Shown: positions 54,911-64,000 of the stretch, in pieces
Position numbering within the stretch: the stretch's first letter is position 1
How the letters are laid out: every line of letters begins with the position of its first letter
Source: Crocodylus rhombifer
Taxonomy: Eukaryota > Chordata > Crocodylia > Crocodylidae
Assembly: GCA_038503035.1 (NCBI GenBank)
Contig: JAVSML010024012.1
Span: forward strand, 1-64,000
Reading direction: 5' to 3'
DNA: 64,000 nucleotides
Program-made: the position numbers and the translations under genes
Notes under the pieces: generated by a model
Database searches by the model: none
What the model saw: only the letters and a program-made list of their open reading frames with translations
What the model was told of the DNA's origin: nothing

Positions 54911-57899
54911 TAATGCAATTTCTAGTCTGGTTTTTTTTTTTTTGTTATAAGATAATTAGAGTAAAAACTTTTAAGATTCATTCCGCACGAGTGCCTAGTG
55001 TTAATCTGCTTAATGAGAAGAATGGGCTCATTTCAAATAGTTTAATGGTATATATCAACAGGAATCAACATACTCTTCTGTGTCACATTTTCTGTTGTTA
55101 TTCAAGAAATGAAGCTGCTAATACTGAAGTTTGTTATTTGTTGCTCTCTTATGTTTTCTAGAGCTGATCTGAGTGGGTTGCTGTTTGATATGTCTCTTGA
55201 GAGATAACAACAATACTCTATGGTTAACATGGCACCTTTCAACCAAGGATCTACTTCAAATTGTTTTGCAAAAGCCCTCACATTCTTCGGTGATGGGCCC
55301 CAATGAGACCTGAGATGGTGCTTTTTAAAAAGCACTATCTCCATTCTGTGTGCCTCAATTTCCAAGGGAAACTGAGGCACACAGAAATTCGTGTTATTTT
55401 GCTAGTGCCAAATAATGACTCAGTGGCATATATTACAACTTTCCTGATTCACATTCCCTTATTCTCACCACAAGACATACTGGCTCTTCTTTCTGTATTC
55501 CTTCTGTTGACTAACTTCAGTCAAACGTTGTCTTGTTTTAAGTAACTATTCCCAGAAACAAGGAAACCACTAGAATTACTGGAATTTATTGACCAAGGCA
55601 CAACTGCTTAACAGATAAGATTTAAAAACTAATTCTAGTACCAGTTTTGTTGTATTTATAGTGAAAACTTAATGAGTATCACTTTGTGTGCTTCACTGTG
55701 GCTCACACAATATCCCCAGTTATTTAAAATAATTCACCCCCTTTTTCTTTATACTGTACTGTGTCATTTCACAGAGCGACAACAGATGTTATTTAAATTG
55801 GGGTGTCAGAGTAAAACGTAGTAGGAACATATATAGGCAGAAAGAGAAAATGAGAGAGAGTATTCAAGCACAGGATACTCAAAGATTACTCAGTGGTATG
55901 TTGCTGTAAGCAGACACAATAATGACGTATGTGTTTTACCAAGATAACACTCACCAAGAACTAAAAAAAAAAGATCATGGGCTGAATTTAAAATGCTAAA
56001 CTGCGAGACCACCTTCAGTTCACTTTCTCATTAAGTCTCAATGGTCAATTAATTTTCTTTCACAGGAGAACGCTACACACTCCTAAAACTCAGTGGAAAT
56101 TAAATGACAACATCCAAATCACCTACTTTGGCGCCTGATCTTGTCCCATTGAAATCAGTGGGAGCTTCAGAGCTTGTTTCAGTAAGTACAAGGTTCAAGT
56201 CCCTGTCTGGGAAGTTCCACAAATGGCTTGCCAGCCTCTGAAGGGAAACTCAAACAAAAGCAGATCACTAAGGCCAGGTCAGTTATAAGGTCAAATTCCT
56301 ATTTCAGGCTGAATGATGAAAGCATTTAAAATGGCAGTATGAAAAACACCTTCAAGTTGATGGATGGGCTATACAGGAACTCTGATCAGGAGATAAAAAG
56401 CCCAACAAGTTGGGTCAAAGAAAAATCACTATGCAACATCACAAATTATCCACTCTCTCTTGCTCTTTTTATTAAAATGGATAATAAATAAGGTCATTTT
56501 AATTCACTAAACCTATATTTATAATGTACTTCGTTCTGTTTAAAATGAGTTCAGTTTTCATGTTGGTTTTCTTTACTCGCATGTTATCTGTGCCAGATTC
56601 TTTAGGCCATACTCAGAATTTGGACCTAAATTAATAAAAGCATTTTTGTTCTGGAAGAGTAAACAGTAATTTCCCATTTACTCATTTAAAGAGAGTCAAA
56701 GATAGAAATCTTTTGAGAAAGTCCTCAGTTCAGATCTATAATATAAGTTGAAATCAGGCACATTAACAAGGTAAACATAGAAATGCTCCCTACAGAAGAA
56801 AACAAAACCATTAGTGTGATTTGGGGGATGTAATTTTAATCCCACAAATTCCATTTTTTCTAACATTCTTTTATCTTTGCACTATGTCTAGTTTGTAAGA
56901 GGATTAGAACGTATTTTATAACTTTTTTAGAAAAAGCATATTAATCAATGTTCAATCCTTTGATATACTAGTAGAATTAATCACTGTGGCATGTAATATT
57001 GTTAGCACATATGCAACTGTTTTCATCCTGAGGTCTTAATACAAATACACAGCTCAGGAATCATCCAAAAGCTTCCAGTACATAGAAAACTTGGCGTGAT
57101 CACACAGCATCTTGCAAAGACCAAACCAGCATGTCAAATAAAAATCTTCTCCTAAACAGTAGAATATTCATTTTTTTCTTCTTTTCTTATGAGATCAACC
57201 CCTCTCTCCCCCTCAAAGAAAATATCCTTCCAATTGTGAAAACTAGACAGGAAAAGAACAGAAAAGAACAAAACAGAAAAGAGCCAAAAGCCACAGGTTT
57301 CTTGGGGGAATCTGGGTATTTAGTATATTTCCTTTTATAATTCACACACTACGCTGAAAGTAATCTAAGCTAGATGGGACTTCCTCTGAACTACAAGCCT
57401 CATCTTGCAAATATCTACATGGAAATTACAAAGAATAATATCTGATCCTATTTTTCTGCCAGTTGCTCCTGAGAGATATAAGGGTAGTTCCCCACCCCAC
57501 AAAAAAAGTCATTTCCTTGAATAACTATCATTAAGGATTAGAAAACACTTCGAAGCTCCAAACCACAATGTTTGTTTTTTTCTTTTCAGAGCAGAATAGC
57601 CTCATATTTCATCATTTTAAAAAGTCCTGGAATAATGTTATATAATTATGCTTAGGTTTTACAGACTCCATTTGAAATGTCTAATCAAGAAGGCTTCCAG
57701 CTTTCTGGGTTGTGTATGTGTGTGTCATTCTTCAATTCTTCCTGGGTCCTGATTTTGCATTTCTAATGAAACTGAACTGACAAAGCGTGAAAGTGGTCTA
57801 AAGGGAAAAACAAAGAAAACGACCCTGTTTTTACTGTGCCAAGACTAATCAATATTCCAGAAGCTCAGCTTTTTCCCCCTCTTCTGTTGGGTTTTCAAT
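54911..57899. other. Sequence upstream of SLC1A3, no gene recognised
   Basis: A/T-rich, with few repeats that I can name. The T-run at 54930-54944 and small purine tracts near 57245-57290 are low complexity. Being within 3 kb upstream of the first SLC1A3 exon, it is the likeliest place for proximal regulatory sites, but no specific site can be proven by eye. Confidence 0.45.
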
Positions 57900-58096
57900 T
57901 TTTTTTCAGAGTTGGGCTAATAGTCCCCTCCCCTTTTCTTAAGTTACAGAAATAGTAAGTTGCTGTACTGAGAACACATGCATATCGTTAGCCTTCTCTG
58001 TCTCTTGCTCACTGAATTTTGTAACTCTACTTCGCCTTACTGGGAAATTTACTTTGCTGATTCTTGCATCCGAGGAGTCCTGCAGAATTTGAAAAG
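57900..58096 (+). promoter_or_regulatory. Candidate SLC1A3 promoter region and untranslated first exon
   Basis: The sequence ends in a strong splice donor, GAAAAG followed by GTGAGT with GT at 58097-58098. It lies 1.5 kb upstream of the coding exon, whose own acceptor shows that at least one upstream exon must exist. The stretch before the donor is less A/T-rich than its surroundings and has no ATG-initiated long frame, as expected for a 5' untranslated exon. The transcription start cannot be fixed; no clear TATA box stands at a useful distance. The donor could also belong to an alternative first exon. Confidence 0.42.
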
Positions 58097-59633
58097 GTGA
58101 GTTTGGTGTTTGTTTTATTGTTTCAGTAGTTTTTGCTTTTCACCCTCGTCATCTGCAAAATACTTTTCTAGATCAGTTGCTCTGTAATGATTACTTGGCT
58201 ATACTTAAGCCTTTTTCATGATCTTAATCTTAATTAGAAACACCACATTGGGATGAGGTTGCTTTAATGGTCTAGGAGAGAAAAAGGGGGACTGGGTAAA
58301 TCTGTAAGCTTGCTATAAAATACTGCAAACTGATTGTTCTGAAGAAAAATCTCTCGGAGACACATACTTCAAAGCTTAGTAATGCTGTATGTAATAGCTG
58401 AAACCTTAAACTCAACCTAACTTCTTTTTTTTTATTCTTTAACAAGTTATGTAAAGAACAAGTAAATATTATAAGCGCTTTCACTTTTAAAAGTATAGGT
58501 GTATGTATTTATGTATATATAAAAACTAAAGGGGTGTGGAAAGATAGAGAAGGGCAGTGGTAGATAGACATGTGAAAGCAACATGTGTAGATGTGAGCAA
58601 CATTGTTAAGAAACAAATTACTATCTTCTAAAATTCCAAAAGAATAACACATGAACAAATGCACCCTAACTTCTCCAGGAATTCCAAAAGCAATTACATG
58701 ATATCCCCTTAAAAACTCCTTTTGTAAAACTTGGACTTTCTAAATGCCTTCTGAAAAAGTAGTTAGGCAATAGACTTATGGAGGGCAAGATGTAAACTAT
58801 ATATCTAGAAATGGATTTCAGCTGTTACAGCTAGCTACATCCATTCATAAATTTGCATTCCAGCAATGAAACGTTGCAGTGCGCTGCTGGAATAGTTATG
58901 TTAATCATTGTACAGCATCACTATGCAAAACAGGTTTTTTTAATTCAGATTTTTGTTTACACAGCAAATTTATGTAAAGAAATCCAGATATTACTTTGCT
59001 TGATATCTTCTGGTGTTTTATTGATGTGATCAGAAATACAGTACACACTTCAAAGATGAATGATACTAGTATACAACTGTCAAATTAATAAGTAAAGGAA
59101 TATATAATTCACTCCTACTGTTTTTTCACCCTATGACAGAAAGAAAATCAGTGTGGAGCAATTCATTAAATCATTCAGAAATATTTTAAATACAGAACAA
59201 TTCAAATGGTCTGATTTAAACAAAAATAATTTATTAAAAGTATTATTTGAAGTACTCCCTAAACTGTGCTTACTAACTCCATGAACTGGAATACTGGTTG
59301 AAAGCTATTCTACTCTGACTTAAACTAGCTTTACATTTTTGCAGCTCTCTTTACAGCACAGAAATCGCTTCTGATTTTCATCAGTGTAAATGACAAGTGA
59401 ATTGAGCCCATTTATTACAGACACAGAAATGCAAATCTGAACAAATCTATAGAAACCTTCTTACAAATCAGTCTTCTTACAAATATACAGTTATTCACTA
59501 TCTATTGTAATCAACTGATTACATATTCTAAATATCCTGAATCTGATTGATATGTAACAAGGATTTGTTTGGATGTATTGATATATTTGATTGTCCTCTG
59601 AAGTTTAATACTTTGGTATTTCTTGTTTTGCAG
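58097..59633 (+). other. Candidate SLC1A3 intron 1
   Basis: Runs from the GT of the candidate donor to the AG at 59632-59633, preceded by a T-rich tract (TTTCTTGTTTTGCAG). A/T-rich, no repeat recognised. Confidence 0.45.
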
Positions 59634-59733
59634 CTTGTTCCAGTACCACCCAAGCAAAAGGATCTGAGCCTTTCTGGGGACCTTTTAGCAAAAGTAATAT
59701 AAAAGAAAAAAGAAATTACTTTTTGAGAGCTAG
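59634..59733 (+). other. SLC1A3 5' untranslated part of the first coding exon
   Basis: One hundred bases between the splice acceptor and the start codon contain no ATG. A TAG stop sits directly before the initiator in the same frame, so the coding start cannot lie farther upstream. The context around the ATG is weak (T at -3, A at +4). Confidence 0.75.
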
Positions 59734-59914
59734 ATGACTAAAAGTAACGGAGAAGATCCACGACCTGGAAGTAGGATGGAGCGTTTTCAGCAAGGAGTCT
59801 GGAAACGTACATTAATGGCAAAAAAGAAAGTGCAGAGCATAACAAAGGATGATGTTAAAAGCTACTTACTAAGGAATGCCTTTGTGCTCCTAACCATCAT
59901 TGCTGTCATTGTTG
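59734..59914 (+). CDS. SLC1A3: SLC1A3 (EAAT1/GLAST) first coding exon
   Basis: Encodes the first 60 residues of excitatory amino acid transporter 1, the glial sodium-coupled glutamate/aspartate transporter of the SLC1 family, which clears glutamate at the plasma membrane of astrocytes. The start MTKSNGE, the block [14 protein letters not shown], the Lys-rich [10 protein letters not shown] and [15 protein letters not shown] match the cytosolic N-terminus of vertebrate EAAT1, differing from the mammalian protein at a minority of positions. The last residues, [11 protein letters not shown], begin transmembrane segment 1. The exon ends with one base of a Gly codon before the donor GTGAGT at 59915 (phase 1). 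EAAT2, EAAT3 and EAAT4 have different N-termini, so the paralogue call is firm. The transport core lies in later exons beyond the window. Confidence 0.96.
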
Positions 59915-62153
59915 GTGAGTAATTTGATCAATAGAGATATTCTGTTTCTCCATTGCATCTGACAGTGTCACTGGGCCTGGGTAATTAGCATTTTTAATGA
60001 GATTCCAAATTTTTCTCTCCTGATAAGAGTTTGCTGGCTTGGAGGGTTTGGAGCTGTAAGTGATACAGGTTAAAGTTCGGAAAAAATGAGCATCATTCTG
60101 GTAAAGGAAATTGATTTAGCTATCTTATAGATTCCTCTACTGAAGAACCAACACAGCTATAACTGTATCAAAGGGTCTGAACAATTAAATCTAGTTCCTA
60201 CATAAACCTGTTGCAATACAACTCTCACTTATCTAGCATGTTGAAATAATAGAAAGATGTCCTTAGGCTTAATTACAAAGTCATTTGCTTCTGAGATAAG
60301 CCAAATCAGCCTGAATCTTTTGCAGTGTTCATTGCTAAACACACCTTAATATAGTCATGCTTTCTCCAAAGTACTCCCTTTTCTACATGCACTCTCAATG
60401 TGGGAGTCTAGGGGAGTTCTACCTGATGAAGGGCTGCAAGATATTGCCTTAGTACTGTTTGCAAAGCATGAGAAAGAAATCAGAACCTTAGACAGGAGGG
60501 GAGTGGAACTAGTTTATTGCTGGACTTAGAAAGATCCAAAATGTTCATTCAATATTAAAATTTGCATTGGACTGGTTTTAATTGGCCTATACGCGGCCAG
60601 ATTTTAAGCCAAATTTTATAGTTATATATGAAAAGCCCATTCCTGCTCAGCTGAGTACTGCCATGACTGCCACACACAGAAGTGATGCCAACTTGTATAT
60701 ACTTAGGTGTTTTGCTTCCTAAGCCCTCCTTGGAACTGGATATTCTGTCTGTCATTTCTATAGCATTAGTTGTAAGAATGCCCATTTTAATGCAGTAGGA
60801 GATATGTGATAATGTGCATACGGGTAACATATGTAATTGTCATGATAGATATATCACTTTTTGTATTTTATCAATGGAAATGATATTTCTGATTCCTAAC
60901 TGACCACTTGCTCAGGTTAACAAAATTAACATTAGGAATCTATATGGTTGCCATTAACAGGCAATGCAGGTTTTGAAGTTAAATATGTGAATAATTTCCA
61001 AAGCAATTCAGCTGGAATCTGTTTGCATCGTAGAATAGGATTGAGACATTAGCAATTTGTCCGCTGTTGGTCTGGCAATGTGGCAGGTCCATTGGGACTA
61101 ACATTAACAATGGTAGGAATACAGAAGTAGACACAAGAGGTGTTTTTGCAGCTGAGTCATCTCTGCCATTCTGCACAGCTCTTATTATAGGAAACATCTG
61201 TCCTGATCTATACTAGTGCCTCCACCCCAGCTCATAATTGGGGGGCACCTGTAGTACTAAAACAAGAGTTGGAGAACTGCTGAAAATCCCCAGTATTGCA
61301 AAGGCCAGCATGCCAAATTCTGCCCATTTTACACAATAATATAGTTGGGGAAAATCCAGAAACTTCAAGAGTTATAGAATTTGCCCATGATCCATAAGCG
61401 TTGTGTAAGTTCATGGTATATGCCTGAGTAAAATTTGGATGTACATACAACTCCTGAGAAAAGAACGATTTCACTCTTTAACAGTTAAAAATGAGTACAG
61501 CTCTTTTACTGATTTGCTGTTGTAGAAATATTCATTAGTACAGAACCAGCTGGCTTAAGAGTTTGGAGTCCTCTAAGCTGTCAGACTAAGTTGGCAGTGA
61601 CTAATCATCCCCGAGCTAGTGGTGGCGTATGGTGGGCTGGGCTTGGACAAAGTTGTCCACTTCATAAAACTAATAACCTTCATTAGCCAGTATCCCTGTT
61701 GGTTGTCTCAGCAGACAGACCAAGGTTTAAACAGACCTGGAAACTGAGTTGCTCTTTTACTCAAGATTATGGTGTCAAGGAAAAGGTTGCAGGGTGTATT
61801 TGAGGAACCTTGCATTGCTGCTGTCCTAGCTCTAACAAATAGCTGAACAGAAGAACTAGTTGCCAAGACCATTAGTCCAGCAGTGTTCACAAAAGGACTA
61901 ACTATGTGAAAGTTAAGAGAGATATTAAAAAAGATACGGGGCTTTTTTTTTTTTAAGGGATCAGCTGGGAAAACCTGTTCTCACTTTGTTAAGCAGGGCT
62001 GATAGTGTTACAGGTTAAATGGGTAGAATCATAATAAATCTCAGGACTCCCATCTCAGGATCCAAGTTTTAAATTGGGGTCTGAATTCATCCAGTGATTT
62101 GTGTGTCAGCACAAATATGTATTTGCTCTTTATTTGTTCATATTGCAACAGGT

Positions 62154-62535
62154 AGATTTCATAGATTTCTGGGGCTGGAAGGGACCTATAGGATCACTGA
62201 GTATGACCCCCTGCTCTGGGCAGGACAGAGCATTGGGGTCAAGTAACCCCAGCCAGGTGTTTGTCTAATCTTCTTTTGAACACCTCCAAGGTAGGGGAAA
62301 GCATCACCTCTCTTGGAAGCCCATTCCATATTTTGGCAACCTGCATCATAAAAAATTTCTTCCTGATGTCCAATCTAAATCTACTCTCCTTCAGTTTATG
62401 GCTGTTGTTTCTAGTAACCCCAAGGGGCACCCTGGTAAACAGAGTATCCCCTACTCCCTGCTGACCCCCCCCAGTGAGTTTCTAGATAGCCACAAGATCA
62501 CCTTGCAGCCTTGTCTTGTGGAGGCTGAAGAGAAA
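62154..62535 (-). mobile_element. CR1 LINE, 3' end (inside SLC1A3 intron 2)
   Basis: The minus-strand frame 62239-62430 reads RFRLDIRKKFFMMQVAKIWN, followed by LPREVMLSPTLEVFKRRLD, the last conserved block of CR1 ORF2. It is followed by a 3' end containing a 'gggtccc'-type GG/CC-rich motif and 'tctatgaaat' at 62154-62165. It is antisense to SLC1A3. The sequence differs from the other CR1 copies, so it is another subfamily. Confidence 0.88.
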
Positions 62536-62869
62536 AACAACAGAACTGATGAAAAAGGGTGGATATATACATCTTAGAGCAAAAAAAAAAAAAAAACCAT
62601 GAGAAAGGGCAATGTGCAGTGCCAAGTAGCTTTGAAGAGATGACAGACACAATTGCTTTCCATGTAGATAAATGATTTTTAGTAATTAAAGTAAATACAA
62701 TTTAATCATGAACATATCAGAAGTGTCTCAATAGCCAAAGCTGAAAAATATTTGTGTAATATATTTGATTTTGGCCTCCTTCCTAAGACCTCAAGGAAGG
62801 ATTGTCCTTGCGGCTTCAACTACTGCACGTGTGCCCTGTCTTCTGTAGATCATTAGCATTATCATTTTC

Positions 62870-62902
62870 AAACACACGCACACACGCACACAAACACACA
62901 CA
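62870..62902. repeat. CA-rich microsatellite
   Basis: (CA)n with CG interruptions: ACACACGCACACACGCACAC and onward. Confidence 0.9.
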
Positions 62903-64000
62903 ATTAAATCTGGCCTGCTGCCACCTTTGAGAAATGCAATGTGGAAGAGAGTAAGTGATGCCAATGTTGAAAATTCCTCTAGTACTTATTTTTTATCTGC
63001 CAAATGAGTCATCTAGAAACTTTGCATGAGGGGTGTTTCTTTTAGTGGATCCTGGCAAGAGCTGGTGTACAGGTCCATTTTGGAAAGGCATATTTGGGAA
63101 GCTGTTCGCTGGTGAGATGACAATGCCAAAATGACCAATAAGTCATTTAGGGTGGGCCAGAGGTCCCGATGGGTCTTGGAAAGTTTAGAGAAGGTCTTGC
63201 AAACCTGGGAACGTTCACCAAAGACTCTGGCAGGTTTTTGTCAAAGGAGCCTCAGTGGCTCCTTTACACTTCCAGACTGCCTAGCCTCACACCCTGTCCT
63301 AAAATGCCTTCTTTTGTCTCCTTCTGTAGTCTCTCCTAGTTCCCTTCTGCCCACTTCCCAGCTTCCATGGGAGTCCAGATTTTTTCCAGCAGAGTTCTTC
63401 AGCGGAGGTTGGCAGCCACACAGAGGAAAATATCAAGTCACACAGAGTTAATGAGCAGAGCTCTTGTGAAGCTGGTCACAGGGACAGGGAAGCACTATTA
63501 AAAATGAAGCTACCCAGTGGTGCTGAGGGATGCTGAGCAGCAGATAAAAGAAGCAGTAATTCCTACTCATTTTGGGCCATGATCATGTCCTTAATGAACT
63601 TGGGGGGAGGCATAAAATCGTCTTCACAGTGTCTAGCTTTACTAAGGAAAGGAACCAGTACTGCTTTGTCGCTATTAACTCAAATCTAGCAGCCAGAAGC
63701 AAAAGATGCACATAGAAACAGATTCCTTTGCCTCATCCCATGAAAGCCCCCGTACAAGTCCTGAGGAGTAGAATACATAGCTGGGGTGTGCCCCCACTTG
63801 GTATCCCCTTGTGTACTGAAATAAACCTTCTAGATATAATTTGCCTCATGAGAGATGCCTATGACTCCATTCTATACTTTCTAAATAAGCATGGCCATCA
63901 TGCCTAGACTAGGCTTCATAAAATCTACATGGACTAAGACAAAAAGGCATTATCATGGAGAAATTACACCCGAGTATGCTCTTGGATGAACAAGTACCAG

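Larger units (their letters stand above)
59915..64000 (+). other. SLC1A3 intron 2, 5' part
   Basis: Begins with the donor GTGAGT and reaches the window end without a following exon. It contains one CR1 tail at 62154-62535, a poly-A run near 62580-62597 and a CA-rich tract at 62870-62902. The open frame at 63131-63451 is unrecognised and treated as chance. Confidence 0.85.

Noticed and set aside
63131..63451. 106-codon ORF in SLC1A3 intron 2, considered as a next exon
   Set aside because: Its translation does not match the part of EAAT1 that should follow (end of transmembrane segment 1 and onward).

Overview
The window reads as vertebrate nuclear DNA, most likely from a crocodilian; a turtle is the main alternative and a bird is less likely. 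The reasons are low gene density, several CR1 LINEs with sauropsid-style 3' ends, many short terminal-inverted-repeat DNA transposons, retroviral LTRs, ancient MIR/L2-like repeats, and one clearly recognisable exon of a conserved vertebrate gene. Species-level identity cannot be proven by reading alone.

Only one host gene is supported. At the right end, on the + strand, lies the start of SLC1A3 (EAAT1/GLAST, the glial glutamate-aspartate transporter). A candidate untranslated first exon ends at 58096 in a strong splice donor. The first coding exon runs 59634-59914, with the ATG at 59734 and the first 60 codons plus one base. The rest of the window to 64000 is the following intron. The roughly 57.9 kb to the left is upstream intergenic sequence in which I recognise no other host exon; all other long ORFs are transposon remnants or chance.

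That intergenic part is a layered record of transposition. From left to right it holds: an LTR-like unit (2695-3105, minus); a complete hAT element with an 8-bp target duplication (4507-4781); a solo LTR of an endogenous retrovirus with a perfect 5-bp target duplication (6399-7389) landed beside a palindromic repeat; a CR1 LINE (11158-12696); a palindromic hAT-like element holding a 400-base assembly gap (18522-19521); a Harbinger-like element whose empty site survives in a sister repeat (23170-23543); a four-level nest at 24.5-31.2 kb; another LINE fragment (33524-34285, minus); a GC-rich LTR-like unit (36115-37406); a second CR1 (42078-42893); a Tigger-like element split by a third long CR1 (44324-46512); and two more Harbinger-like elements near 53-54 kb.

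The nest is the most informative region. An L2-like LINE is split within its reverse transcriptase by a 4.8-kb Harbinger-like element that carries a decayed Myb/SANT-like ORF. That element in turn carries a CR1 tail and a 735-bp palindromic hAT copy of the same family as the gapped element at 18.5 kb. No new enzymatic system, CRISPR array, structural RNA gene or operon is present. What may be undescribed is the set of palindromic transposon families and their nesting order.
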